From contig DAOPYN010000008.1 of the NCBI GenBank assembly GCA_035352895.1, positions 43,156-107,155 on the forward strand: 64,000 nt of DNA, given 5' to 3'. The stretch is from UBA5070 sp035352895 (GTDB lineage Bacteria > Fibrobacterota > Fibrobacteria > UBA5070). Positions within the stretch are counted from its first letter, which is position 1. Each line of letters starts with the position of its first letter. Positions 45,182-54,341 of this stretch are shown here, piece by piece. Both the position numbers and the translations under genes were made by a program. The notes under the pieces were generated by a model. The model searched no databases. It had not been told where the DNA came from and saw only the letters and a program-made list of their open reading frames with translations.

Positions 45182-46348
45182 TTGCTGAGCATCCCTGCCG
45201 CTTCCAGCAAGGCGGGCTTCTGGCTGGGTCTCACACGGCTGGAAGCGGAAATCCCCCGGATCGTCGCCGAGGCCGTGAGAATCGCGGAAATCCCCTCCCC
45301 CACCGGTGAGGAAGCCGCCCGCGCCCTCCTGGTCTACGAACTTCTCCAGGACGCACTGGGCCAAGCCAAGATCGACTCGGCGGGCAACGTGGTCTCCGTC
45401 CTGGTCGGAAACCCCTCCCAGCCTGGGACCGTGATCCTGGCCCCATTGGATTCCTGGTACGCCCCGGAAGACCACACGGTGGTCGATGTCCGTCCGGACC
45501 GCCTCACCGGCCCCGGCATCGCAAGCCACGCCATCGCGTTGGCAACCCTGGTGGCGCTGGCCCGAACCCTGGCGCAGCAGAAGGTCCAAGGCTTGGGCGA
45601 CGTGTGGTTCGTGGCCACGGTGGGATCGGAGATGTCCGGAGATCTTCGTGGAGTCTGCGCCCTGTTTCCCTGGCTTCCCTCGGTGGCCACCAAGGTGATC
45701 TGCCTCCAAGGCCCGGGACTGGGTCGATTGGACCACTGGTCGGTGGGGACCTACCGCGGCGAACTCACCGTATGGACTCCCGGTGGCCATTGCTGGCGCG
45801 ACAGCCAACGCCCCAGCGCCCTGCGCCTGGCCATGCGGTTTTCCCAGGAGATGGAGGACATTCCCAAACCATCCCTGCCCCGCACGCTGTACAACCCGAG
45901 CAAGCTGGAATCCGGGGATGCCTGGAACATGCTGCCGTCCAAGGCCGTGTTGCGGTTCGAGCTCCGCTCCGACGGTGAAACCGAATTGCAGACCATGATC
46001 AAGCAATCCCAGCTTCGGGCTTCGCAACTCTGCAAAGGACTCGTGGGGTGCCGCGCCGAACTCCAGCAACGGGGGTTCCGACACGCCACCGGGTTGTTTC
46101 AGGAAGACCCGCTGGTGGTGGGCACCAAGGAGGCGCAGGTCTGGGCCGGACTCACCCCCAAACTCGGGGCGTCCAGTTCCGACGCTTCGGTCTGCCTCCA
46201 CTACGGGGTCGCCGCGGTGACCATCGGGTTGGCCCAGACCGTGGGTCTGGAAACCCACCAGGAGAGCCTGGAACTGGACAGTCTGCAGGCGGGACTGCGG
46301 CAGGCCTTCGCGGTGTTGATCCAGGTCGCCGGGAGGCTGATTCCATGA
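45182..46348 (+). CDS. M20-family peptidase homologue, catalytic residues lost (predicted pseudoenzyme)
   Basis: A 388-aa protein with the overall sequence of M20 metallopeptidases/deacylases. Aligned landmarks are VILAPLDSWYAPED, LTGPGIASHAIALATLVALA, DVWFVATVGSEMSGDLRG and WTPGGHCWRD. The His of the HxD motif is Pro88, the bridging Asp of GxGxxD is Ser115, the general-base Glu is Ser149 and a further acidic ligand is Gln176, while Asp90, Glu150, His203 and a late His remain. Hydrolysis is therefore unlikely. Start is a TTG with GGAG 6 nt upstream. Its stop overlaps the start of the next gene (ATGA). It may be a scaffold or substrate-binding subunit. Confidence 0.8.
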   Translation: MLSIPAASSKAGFWLGLTRLEAEIPRIVAEAVRIAEIPSPTGEEAARALLVYELLQDALGQAKIDSAGNVVSVLVGNPSQPGTVILAPLDSWYAPEDHTVVDVRPDRLTGPGIASHAIALATLVALARTLAQQKVQGLGDVWFVATVGSEMSGDLRGVCALFPWLPSVATKVICLQGPGLGRLDHWSVGTYRGELTVWTPGGHCWRDSQRPSALRLAMRFSQEMEDIPKPSLPRTLYNPSKLESGDAWNMLPSKAVLRFELRSDGETELQTMIKQSQLRASQLCKGLVGCRAELQQRGFRHATGLFQEDPLVVGTKEAQVWAGLTPKLGASSSDASVCLHYGVAAVTIGLAQTVGLETHQESLELDSLQAGLRQAFAVLIQVAGRLIP

Positions 46349-47244
46349 CTCCGGAGGCATGGCTGTTCCGCAATTCGCTTCTGGTTTCCCGCGACGCACC
46401 GTCCAAGCTCGCCGCCTGCACCGACCTGACCATGGATCTGTGCCTGCTTTCCCGGGATTCGTCGAGCACCTTGCAGAGACACCTTCTTCTCCTGCGCCAT
46501 GGATGGCCCGGCGGAAGCACCCCTTGGCGACGGATCCTGGTGGCCGACCTGGGTTCCATTGACAACACCTGTCAGATCGCGGTCGACGCCGGAGCGGACC
46601 TCCTGGCTCCGGACAACCCCCGCGCCGCCCAGTGCGAGCCTTCCGCGGACGGCGACGGTCTGGCGCAAGCCCTGGAGCACTCCGACGCCGACATCCTTCT
46701 GGTGGCTCCTGCCAACGTGCTTCGGCTGGACATGGACGGTCTCGCCACCCTGGCCCTGGCCCTGGCCCAACGTCCGGAACTGGCCCTGGCCCAGGGAGCA
46801 GGAGCGGTCGGTGGATCCACCTTGTCCCTCCTGGCCCTGCGTCCGCTCCTTTCCGTCTTGTGCCCTCCCTTGTCGGTTCTTTCCGATCCGGCATCCCCAC
46901 TCCTCGCCCTCCGCCCGGCGATGATCCGCGAACTTCCGCTGGCGAGGACCTCCGGGTACGAGGCGGCACTGGTGGTGGATTGCTGGGCGCGCCACGGCCT
47001 AGCTTCCCTCGCGCAGGTCCTGACCGGCCCACTGGACTGGCACCAGGCGGATCCTCGGACGGAGCCCGGACACAGTTTCCGAAGCCAATTGGCCATCCTG
47101 GAGGCGTTGCGCCGCGCGGAACGGATCCAATCCAACCAGGAATTCGGGCATCTCCTGCCTCAGATGCAGGATTGGTCGTCCCAAGGCCCCAGAGTCCTGA
47201 CCCAGATGGAAGTCTTTCCCTGGCTCAGGACTCCGCCGTCCTAG
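46345..47244 (+). CDS. GpgS-like family 2 glycosyltransferase homologue, probably inactive
   Basis: A 299-aa protein aligning with glucosyl-3-phosphoglycerate synthase. ILVADLGSIDNTCQIAVDAGA matches the nucleotide-sugar start (DxGSTDxT), and LLALRPLLSVLCPPLSVLS plus TSGYEAALVVDCWARHGLASLAQV match the C-terminal half. At the position of the metal-binding DxD the sequence reads APAN (121-124), and the acceptor-site GEY and GYGVE motifs are altered. The ATG overlaps the stop of the M20-like gene by 4 bp, so the two proteins are made together. Both appear catalytically disabled. Confidence 0.7.
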   Translation: MTPEAWLFRNSLLVSRDAPSKLAACTDLTMDLCLLSRDSSSTLQRHLLLLRHGWPGGSTPWRRILVADLGSIDNTCQIAVDAGADLLAPDNPRAAQCEPSADGDGLAQALEHSDADILLVAPANVLRLDMDGLATLALALAQRPELALAQGAGAVGGSTLSLLALRPLLSVLCPPLSVLSDPASPLLALRPAMIRELPLARTSGYEAALVVDCWARHGLASLAQVLTGPLDWHQADPRTEPGHSFRSQLAILEALRRAERIQSNQEFGHLLPQMQDWSSQGPRVLTQMEVFPWLRTPPS

Positions 47245-47368
47245 CGGCGTTCCAGCCACCTTCCGCGCAAACCATCCTACCTTTCCCGCCTGGACCTCCT
47301 TGAAGGGGTCGTGGATCCGACATGCCGGATCCTGTCCTCCCCACCGCACCTCTTCCCATGAAGACCGC

Positions 47369-49150
47369 ATGAACCCAATCCGCACCCTGCTTCTTGCCAT
47401 CCCCTCCGCCGCCCCCTTGGCGATCGCCCTCCACCCTCGTCCCTTGGAGGGCGAATTCGGAGTCGGCGCGGGAATCGGAGTGCAACGGTACTCGGGCAGC
47501 ATGGGTGACGAAGGCTCCGCCTACGGCAGGATCCAGACCCAATACCATCCCACGGAATGGCTCGGAACCCGTCTTGTGTTCGGGTTCGGCAATGTCGGGA
47601 ACGGGGATGCCAAACCCACCTTCCTGACCAAGGACTTCTGCCACCTTGGTGTGGATCTTCTGCTCCAGCCATCGCTGGATTGGGGTGCCGTACGTCCGTT
47701 CGCCTTCGCGGGAGTGGCCTCCACCTTCGGCACCGCCCAATTCTCCAACCGGTCTCCGCAGGATCTGGACGGCAACGTCTTCGTTCCCGTGGGAGCCGGA
47801 GCCGAAGTGCTCCTGACCGAACGATTGTCCGTGTGGGCGCACATGGAAACCTACTTGGTCATGGCCGACGGAGACCGCATCGACGGCATTTCCAGCAAAG
47901 GCGGCTATTTCGAGAGACGCGACGAGCTCCAGAAACTGGTGGTGGGAGCCAGCTGGACATTCGGGAGTTTCAGCCTCCCGCACCGATCGGCCACGGTGGA
48001 AGCGCCCGCCGCGGCTCTTCCCGGCGATCGCGACGGAGACGGAATCAAGGACGAGGCGGATCGGTGCCCGGGAACCCCCGCCAACATGCTGGTGGACGTC
48101 CAGGGCTGCCCCAGCGATGCGGATCGCGACGGGATTCCCGACCTTCTGGACGACTGTCCCAGTACACCCATCGGAAACCGAGTGGACGAGTTCGGCTGCA
48201 CCGTGGGCAACGACAAGGACCACGACGGAATTCCGGACGCCGTCGATCGATGCCCCGCCTCGCCGCGCAATATGGCGGTGGACGCCGCGGGATGCCCGGT
48301 CGCGGCCATCGCGAAACCTGCAGCGGATTCCGACAAGGATGGCGTTCCCGATTCCCGCGACCTCTGCTCCGCATCGCCCTCGGGAACCAAGGTGGACACC
48401 GACGGCTGCGCACCGACGCCACCCTCGCCTGTTCCGACGGAGCCTCCTTCCCCTGCCACCAATTCCGACTCCACACCCATCGCGGAGCCGGCCCCGGTGG
48501 GCTCCACTCCTCCAGAGGCGGTTTCCGCCGTTGCGAACCGGCCCCAGCCACCGGTCGAGCCGACCAAGATCCCGCCCACCAAGCCAGCCAAGCCGGAGAA
48601 GGATTCGGACCGCGACGGAGTCCCGGATTCCCGCGACCGTTGCCGCTCCACCGCCCGGGGCAGCACGGTGGACTCCTCCGGTTGTTCCGCACCGGCGGAT
48701 CCGGAAGCCGATTCCGACAAGGACGGCGTCCGGGACATCGGCGATCTATGCCCCAACTCCAAGTACGGGATGAAGGTAGATGCCACGGGATGCCAAATCC
48801 TGACCTTCACGAAGGGGTCCCAGGCCATTCTCGAAGGTGTCCAGTTCCAGCAGGGAACCGCGAGGCTTCTGGAAACATCCCTTCCGGTGCTGGAACACCT
48901 GGCTCGGGTTCTCAAGCGCAATCCCGCGAAGGTGGAGATCGCCGGATTCACGGAACGGCGCGGACCCGAAGGAGAAAACCTCTCGCTGAGCCTCCGCCGC
49001 GCCGAAGCGGTGAAGGAACACCTCGTGAACCTGGGAACCGAACCGGGGCGAATCTCCGTTCGAGGCTACGGGTCGGCGGAACCGATCGCCGACAACGCGG
49101 TGGAAGCCGGAAGGCTCCGCAACCGCCGCATCGAAGTGCGGGTCCGCTAG
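47369..49150 (+). CDS. OmpA-family outer membrane protein with thrombospondin type 3 repeats
   Basis: A 593-aa protein in four parts. First comes a signal peptide, then an N-terminal beta-barrel-like domain (~20-210, GVGAGIGVQRYSGSMGDEGS and alternating strands). A calcium-binding TSP3 region (~215-340 and ~410-465) has repeats such as DRDGDGIKDEADRCPGTP, DADRDGIPDLLDDCPSTP and DSDKDGVPDSRDLC, split by a Pro/Ser-rich linker. The last part is a C-terminal OmpA domain (FQQGTARLLETSLPVLEHLA, then GFTERRGPEGENLSLSLRRAEAV and GYGSAEPIADNAVEAGRLRNRRIEV) that binds peptidoglycan. It anchors the outer membrane to the cell wall. The start MNPIRTLLLA was chosen for the signal peptide. Its TAG shares CTAG with the convergent gene. 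Confidence 0.92.
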   Translation: MNPIRTLLLAIPSAAPLAIALHPRPLEGEFGVGAGIGVQRYSGSMGDEGSAYGRIQTQYHPTEWLGTRLVFGFGNVGNGDAKPTFLTKDFCHLGVDLLLQPSLDWGAVRPFAFAGVASTFGTAQFSNRSPQDLDGNVFVPVGAGAEVLLTERLSVWAHMETYLVMADGDRIDGISSKGGYFERRDELQKLVVGASWTFGSFSLPHRSATVEAPAAALPGDRDGDGIKDEADRCPGTPANMLVDVQGCPSDADRDGIPDLLDDCPSTPIGNRVDEFGCTVGNDKDHDGIPDAVDRCPASPRNMAVDAAGCPVAAIAKPAADSDKDGVPDSRDLCSASPSGTKVDTDGCAPTPPSPVPTEPPSPATNSDSTPIAEPAPVGSTPPEAVSAVANRPQPPVEPTKIPPTKPAKPEKDSDRDGVPDSRDRCRSTARGSTVDSSGCSAPADPEADSDKDGVRDIGDLCPNSKYGMKVDATGCQILTFTKGSQAILEGVQFQQGTARLLETSLPVLEHLARVLKRNPAKVEIAGFTERRGPEGENLSLSLRRAEAVKEHLVNLGTEPGRISVRGYGSAEPIADNAVEAGRLRNRRIEVRVR

Positions 49151-50280
49151 GCTCCCAGGGCCCTTTCGAAATCCGCTTCCAGGTCGGCGGGATCCTCAAG
49201 GCCCACCGACAGGCGAAGCAGGCCATCCCCGATGCCCCGTCGCTTGCGTTCCGACGGGGGCATGGACGCGTGGCTCATGCGACATGGCCAGGAGAGGATG
49301 GTCTCGATCCCCCCCAGGCTGACGGCGGTGAGAGGAAGTTCCACCGCCCGCAGGAATGCCTCCGCGCAAGCCGCATCGCCCAGATCGAAGGACATCACGG
49401 CACCGGGCCCGGACGTCTGGCCATCGTGGATGTCCTTTCCCGGGTGATCGGGAAGACCCGGATAGTGGACCGCATGGATCTGCGGTCTGCCGGATAGCCA
49501 CCGCGCCAGTCGCAGGGCATGTTCCTGCTGCATGCGGAGCCTCGCGGCCAGGGTGCGGATGCCGCGCAACACCATCCAGGAATCGTCGGGCCCAAGAATG
49601 GCTCCGAATCCATTTTGAACCTTGTAGAGCTCCTTGGCGATGGTCTGGTCGGAAACGACCGCCAACCCCGCGACCACATCGGAATGCCCGCCCAGGAACT
49701 TGGTGGCCGAATGGATGCTCACATGGAACCCCAGATCCAGCGGCCTCTGCAATAGTGGCGTTTGGAAGGTATTGTCCGTCCAAGCCTGGATTCCACGCTC
49801 GCGGGCCAGGCTGGCGATGCCGCGCAGGTCGCAGATGCGCAGGAGGGGGTTGGAGGGCGACTCCACGAGGATGGCACGGGTCTTGTCGGTGATGGCCGCC
49901 CGGACGGCGTCCAAGTCCGATGCGTCCACCCAGGTGGTGGCCAGGCCCCATCGGGAAAACAACAGGCTCAGCGTGCGATAGGTCCCCCCATAGATGTCCT
50001 CGCCCACCACCACGTGGTCTCCGGTGGAGAGGGTCATCAGGACGCTGTTGATCGCGGCGATCCCGGAGGAAAACGCGAACGCGGCCTGTCCACCCTCGAG
50101 CTTGGCCATGGCCTCCTCCAAGGCGGCCCGTGTCGGGTTGCCGCTGCGACCGTAGTCCCATCGGGCCTGGAACCCCATTTCCTGCGAGAAGGTGGATCCC
50201 CGGAAGATGGGGACCGAAGAAGTCCCGGTGGGATCCTCGTCCCACATGCCCGCATGCACGATGTCCGTCAAGATGTCCAT
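49147..50280 (-). CDS. Cys/Met metabolism PLP-dependent enzyme (cystathionine gamma-synthase/lyase type)
   Basis: A 377-aa fold-type I enzyme of trans-sulfuration. Features are PIFRGSTFSQ, the cofactor-contact YGRSGNPTRAALEEAMAKLE, AFAFSSGIAAINSVL, and the PLP-binding lysine in SIHSATKFLGGHSDVVAG (~residue 199). The C-terminus ESLGGIETILSWPCRMSHA-like (here SLGGIETILSWPCRMSH) is complete. MetB, MetC and gamma-lyase activities cannot be separated by eye. The ATG at 50280 has GGGAG upstream. It is not clearly part of the following operon, being 97 bp from the kinase gene. Confidence 0.92.
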   Translation of the reverse strand: MDILTDIVHAGMWDEDPTGTSSVPIFRGSTFSQEMGFQARWDYGRSGNPTRAALEEAMAKLEGGQAAFAFSSGIAAINSVLMTLSTGDHVVVGEDIYGGTYRTLSLLFSRWGLATTWVDASDLDAVRAAITDKTRAILVESPSNPLLRICDLRGIASLARERGIQAWTDNTFQTPLLQRPLDLGFHVSIHSATKFLGGHSDVVAGLAVVSDQTIAKELYKVQNGFGAILGPDDSWMVLRGIRTLAARLRMQQEHALRLARWLSGRPQIHAVHYPGLPDHPGKDIHDGQTSGPGAVMSFDLGDAACAEAFLRAVELPLTAVSLGGIETILSWPCRMSHASMPPSERKRRGIGDGLLRLSVGLEDPADLEADFERALGA

Positions 50281-50377
50281 GGATGCTCCCTTTCCCGCAA
50301 CCCACGATCCGCACACATCGGGCCGCCGGGTGCACGCTGAGGTAGAAAACCCCGCTGGACGGAGACGCGCCTGGGCG

Positions 50378-52087
50378 TCAGGCGGCCGGAGGGGTCAACC
50401 AGCGAACCAAAGCCGCCTGGAGCGCCTTCGGACGCAGCGGCTTGGTCAGCACCTCGTCCATGCCGGCCTCCATGCACAGGTCCTTGTCGGACTGCATCGC
50501 CCAGGCCGTGACCGCCAGGATGGGAACTCTCCTGGTGCCGCGCTGCGCCTCCATCTCGCGGATGGCCTTGGAGGCCTGATACCCATCCATGCGAGGCATC
50601 TGGCAGTCCATCAGGATCACGTCGATTCCTCCATGGGAGAATTCATCCACCGCGCACTGGCCATCGGCAGCGATGATGGGCACGCAACCCAGATTTTCCA
50701 GTTGCCGACGGATCACCACCTGGTTTGTGCGATCGTCCTCGGCCACCAGCACAACCGGTCGCATTCCCTCCGGAAAGCCAGGCTCCCCGTGGGACGAATC
50801 CGAGGAATTCGGCTTGGCAGCCGATTCGGTGGCCCGCTGCATGGGAAGCTCCACCCGGACCACCAGTCCCCCTCCCGGCCGGGGAAACGCTTCCACCACG
50901 CCCCCCAGGACCTCCACCAGGCCACGCACGATGGAAAGCCCCAGACCAGACCCGCGCGAGGCCGTCCCCTTCTTCCAGATCTGGAACATCTGGGCGGCTT
51001 CCTGGACTCCCATGCCTGGACCACGATCGCGGACCTCCCAGACGCAACGCTGCATGCCGTCGCGCTCCTGGGTCCCCTTGTAGGAAATCTCCACGGGAAC
51101 GCCCGGTGCGTGGCGAACGGCGTTCCCCACCAGGTTTGCCAGAATCTGTCGAATCCTGGCCGCATCTCCGAGGAGATGGTCGGTGCCGCCTTCGCACACG
51201 GAGGATACGCTGCCTCCGGCGTCCCGGGCGGTGATGTCGAACAGACCCGCCACTTCGGAGACCACGTCCATGGGATCGAAGGATTCCGATCGCACCGGAA
51301 CCACCCTCGCCTCCTCGCGGGAAAGGTCCAGGAGGTCGTCCAGGATCTGCAGCAGGGATCTGGCCGAACGTGCGGACAGACCACGCAGCTCCAGAGCCTC
51401 GGATGGATTCAGGGAATCGTTTTCCAAGGATCGGAAGGCCGACTCCATTGCCTGCAGGGGGGTACGGATCTCGTGGGCGAGGACCGCAAGGAACTGCGCT
51501 TTTTCCGAAGCCATGCGATCGGCGAAGTCCTTGGCTTCCTGGAGAGTCTGGCGCGCCTTCACACGTTCCGTGGCGTCACGCGCCGTGAGCACGACCGCCT
51601 GGATGGATGGGATGTCCAGACGATTCTGGGTGGCCGTCTCCACGATGACCGCCCCCCGGTCCTTGCTGATGGCCCGAAATTCCGCCACGCACTCCATGCC
51701 CGGGGTGGCAAGGACCTGCTCCAGGATGGGTTGGATCCGCGAGAGATCTTCCGGATGGACCAAAGCCAGACCATCGCGCCCCTGGATTTCCGAGAGTTTC
51801 CAACCCAGCATGGTTTCCAGGGATCTGCTGATCCATCGGATCCTCCCCTGCGAATCCATGAGCATGGTGGCATCCGGCAACGAATCCAGGATGGCGTGGA
51901 TGGCCGCGGAGTCGTCGGTGGGATTCGCCAGGCGACGTCTGCGAATCCACCACCATCCGAGCACGAAGGCCGCCACGGCCCCGCAACCGAGCATCGTGCC
52001 GACGGTCGGGAAGGAACTCGCCGGGTCGGAAGCGAAGGCCGGAGCCGCGCACACCCACAAGAACCCGATGCGAGGATGGAGGGACAT
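50378..52087 (-). CDS. Hybrid sensor histidine kinase/response regulator with PAS domain
   Basis: A 569-aa protein with an N-terminal signal/transmembrane segment (VGTMLGCGAVAAFVLGWWWIRR), a PAS domain (~65-190, LDSLPDATMLMDSQGRIRWIS), a HisKA dimerisation domain (FLAVLAHEIRTPLQ with phospho-acceptor His), a HATPase_c domain (N-box RQILANLVGNAVRHAPG, DRGPGMG, GSGLGLSIV) and a C-terminal receiver (VVLVAEDDRTNQVV, VILMDCQMPRMDG with Asp, LTKPL with Lys). All catalytic residues are present. The sensed signal is unknown. No separate response regulator lies beside it. Confidence 0.93.
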   Translation of the reverse strand: MSLHPRIGFLWVCAAPAFASDPASSFPTVGTMLGCGAVAAFVLGWWWIRRRRLANPTDDSAAIHAILDSLPDATMLMDSQGRIRWISRSLETMLGWKLSEIQGRDGLALVHPEDLSRIQPILEQVLATPGMECVAEFRAISKDRGAVIVETATQNRLDIPSIQAVVLTARDATERVKARQTLQEAKDFADRMASEKAQFLAVLAHEIRTPLQAMESAFRSLENDSLNPSEALELRGLSARSARSLLQILDDLLDLSREEARVVPVRSESFDPMDVVSEVAGLFDITARDAGGSVSSVCEGGTDHLLGDAARIRQILANLVGNAVRHAPGVPVEISYKGTQERDGMQRCVWEVRDRGPGMGVQEAAQMFQIWKKGTASRGSGLGLSIVRGLVEVLGGVVEAFPRPGGGLVVRVELPMQRATESAAKPNSSDSSHGEPGFPEGMRPVVLVAEDDRTNQVVIRRQLENLGCVPIIAADGQCAVDEFSHGGIDVILMDCQMPRMDGYQASKAIREMEAQRGTRRVPILAVTAWAMQSDKDLCMEAGMDEVLTKPLRPKALQAALVRWLTPPAA

Positions 52088-52143
52088 TCTAAGAATAGTG
52101 TAGGAACTTGGACGTGTCTCCGGCAACGGACACCCTGAATCCC

Positions 52144-53034
52144 TCAGGCACGGGGATGGGCTTGGCCGTAGGCCTTCTTCAGTCGTTCCACGGAAACATG
52201 GGTGTAGATCTGCGTGGCGGCGAGGTTCGCATGTCCCATGAGTTCCTTCACCGACACCAGGTCAGCCCCCCCGTCCAGAAGATGGGTCGCGAACGAATGG
52301 CGCAGCGCGTGTGGCCAGTCGGCGCCGGAATGTCCCACCGACGCGAGAGCGTCGGCCACGTCGCGCTCCACGGTCCGACGCCCCAGACGCCCCGTCCGCC
52401 CCGGAAAGACCGGCCCCTGCCGCGAGGCTCCACCCAATTCGGCCAAAAGATCGCGAGCCGGGTCCGTCAGGGGGACCAACCGCACCTTCCTTCCCTTTCC
52501 CATCACCCGCATGCGCGCCTGGTCCAGATCCACGTCGGCCCAATCCAGAGAGAGCAGCTCGGCCAATCGCAACCCCGAGCCCCAGAGGATCTCCAGGATC
52601 ACCCGGGCTCTCAGTGCCCGTTGCCGCCGGGGGCCTTCCAGTTGGATGGATCGTTCCCGAAGGCTTTCGATCGCTCTCTCCAGATCGGTTCGCGACACCA
52701 CCTCGACCAGCTTCTTCGCCCGCTTGGGAGCCGAGATCGCCTCCATGGGATCGGTGGCGATCCATCCCTGCCGACGCGCGAATTCCGAGAAGGACCTCAG
52801 CGCGGCGACTTCGCGAGCCACCGTGGAAGCCTCCCGACCTTCCCGCAGCCGTGCCGCCAAGGCCGAACGGATGGCCCGCGAAGTGAATCCATCCCATCCA
52901 CCAGGAATCCTGGCCAGAATCTGGACCAGGTCCGATCTGTAGGAGGCGGCGGTCAACTTCGAATGCCCGAGCCCGTGCACGTGGTGGTCGGCGAAACGGT
53001 CCAACGCCGCGTCCAGATCCGGCCGGTCGGTCAC
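52144..53034 (-). CDS. Xer-family tyrosine recombinase (XerC-like)
   Basis: A 296-aa site-specific recombinase that resolves chromosome dimers at dif. The SAM-like N-terminal domain spans ~1-110. The catalytic domain shows the Arg in GSGLRLAELLSL, Lys in MGKGRKVRLVPL, HxxR in HALRHSFATHLLDGG, His in LMGHANLAATQIYTH and the nucleophile Tyr in IYTHVS. All are intact. The ATG overlaps the rimO stop by 4 bp (ATGA), suggesting coupling to rimO. A second Xer protein is at 61298-62257; this may be the XerC partner. No dif site was recognised in the window. Confidence 0.92.
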   Translation of the reverse strand: MTDRPDLDAALDRFADHHVHGLGHSKLTAASYRSDLVQILARIPGGWDGFTSRAIRSALAARLREGREASTVAREVAALRSFSEFARRQGWIATDPMEAISAPKRAKKLVEVVSRTDLERAIESLRERSIQLEGPRRQRALRARVILEILWGSGLRLAELLSLDWADVDLDQARMRVMGKGRKVRLVPLTDPARDLLAELGGASRQGPVFPGRTGRLGRRTVERDVADALASVGHSGADWPHALRHSFATHLLDGGADLVSVKELMGHANLAATQIYTHVSVERLKKAYGQAHPRA

Positions 53035-54341
53035 TCCACCACCACCGCCTCGAGATCGTATTCCGTGGCGCCCACCACCTTGACCTGCACGAAGGTCCCC
53101 GGTTCGGCGTCGCCATCCAGGATCTGCACGGAATTGTCCACCTCGGGAGCGTCGTGCTCCGTGCGGGCGTCGAACCGATGCGACCGTCCTTCGGCGACCT
53201 CGTCCACCAGGACCCGCAAGGTCCGCCCGACCTTGGCCTCGTTCAGCTCCAGGCTGATCTCCGACTGGCGCGCCATCAATCGGGAGAGCCGATCCTGGGC
53301 CAGGTCCGGATCCACCGGATCCGGAAGGGTGAAGCCGTGGGTTCCCTCCTCCGGAGAATAGGTGAACCCGCCCAACCGATCGAAGCGGTTCTCTTCCACG
53401 AGCTCCATCAGCTCCTTGAAATCGTCCTCAGTCTCGCCGGGGAATCCCACCAGGAAGGTGGTGCGCAGCGCGATCCCCGGAACCGCCGAGCGGATGCGGG
53501 AAAGCAGTTCGCGCAATCCTTCTCGCGTGTGTCCCCTCCGCATCGCCTTGAGCATCCGCTCCGAACCATGCTGCAGCGGCATGTCCAGGTAGGAGCAGAT
53601 CCGGCTTTCGGTGGCCATGAGCTCCAGCAGGGAATCGTCCACGAACTGGGGGTAGGCGTAGGTGAGACGGAGCCACTCGATGTCGGTTTCCGACAGGATC
53701 CGCTTCAGGAGACCGGACAGCGACTTCCCCTTGCCCAGGTCCCGACCCCAGTAGGTGAGGTCCTGGGCGATCAGGATGGCCTCCTTGACGCCTTCCGAGG
53801 ATAGGTCGCGGATCTCCTGCACCACCTCGTCGGCGGTGCGGGACTCGTGCTTGCCGCGGATCCCGGGAATGGCGCAGAACGAGCATACGCGATCGCAGCC
53901 CTCCGAGACCTTCACGTAGGCGTAATGGCTCGCGGTGGTCAGCACCCGCGGAATCCGCTCCACCGTCGAGCACTCCGGGAGCATCTTCCAACCCGCTTCC
54001 TTCACCATGGCCACCAGTTCGCCGGGCTTGTAGGTTCCCGCCCAAAGATCCACCTCGGGAATCTCCATGGACAGATCCTGCTTGTATCGCTGGGAAAGGC
54101 ATCCGGCCACCACCACCTTCTGGCCGCGCTTGCGGTGGGCGATCCTCTCCAGGACCTCGTTGACGGACTCCTCCTTCGCCGCCTCGATGAACCCGCAGGT
54201 GTTCACCACCACCAGGTTGGCGAGGTCCGGGTGTTCGGCCATGCGGAATCCCGCGGAAAGGAAGTCGCCGTAGATGCGTTCGGTGTCCACCAGGTTCTTG
54301 GAACAACCCAGGTTCACGATGTGGATGTATGGAGCGCGCAT
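53031..54341 (-). CDS. rimO: Ribosomal protein S12 (aspartate) methylthiotransferase RimO
   Basis: A 436-aa radical SAM enzyme that methylthiolates Asp of ribosomal protein S12. The N-terminal UPF0004 domain has VNLGCSKNLVDTE and NTCGFIEAAKEES with its cysteines. The radical SAM core carries CDRVCSFCAIP (Cys-x3-Cys-x2-Cys) and IRGKHESR, and the TRAM domain lies at the C-terminus (RTLRVLVDEVAEGRSHRFDART). Start at MRAPYIHI matches the family. TGATG (1-nt overlap) joins it to the upstream SPOR lipoprotein gene. Confidence 0.96.
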   Translation of the reverse strand: MRAPYIHIVNLGCSKNLVDTERIYGDFLSAGFRMAEHPDLANLVVVNTCGFIEAAKEESVNEVLERIAHRKRGQKVVVAGCLSQRYKQDLSMEIPEVDLWAGTYKPGELVAMVKEAGWKMLPECSTVERIPRVLTTASHYAYVKVSEGCDRVCSFCAIPGIRGKHESRTADEVVQEIRDLSSEGVKEAILIAQDLTYWGRDLGKGKSLSGLLKRILSETDIEWLRLTYAYPQFVDDSLLELMATESRICSYLDMPLQHGSERMLKAMRRGHTREGLRELLSRIRSAVPGIALRTTFLVGFPGETEDDFKELMELVEENRFDRLGGFTYSPEEGTHGFTLPDPVDPDLAQDRLSRLMARQSEISLELNEAKVGRTLRVLVDEVAEGRSHRFDARTEHDAPEVDNSVQILDGDAEPGTFVQVKVVGATEYDLEAVVVE

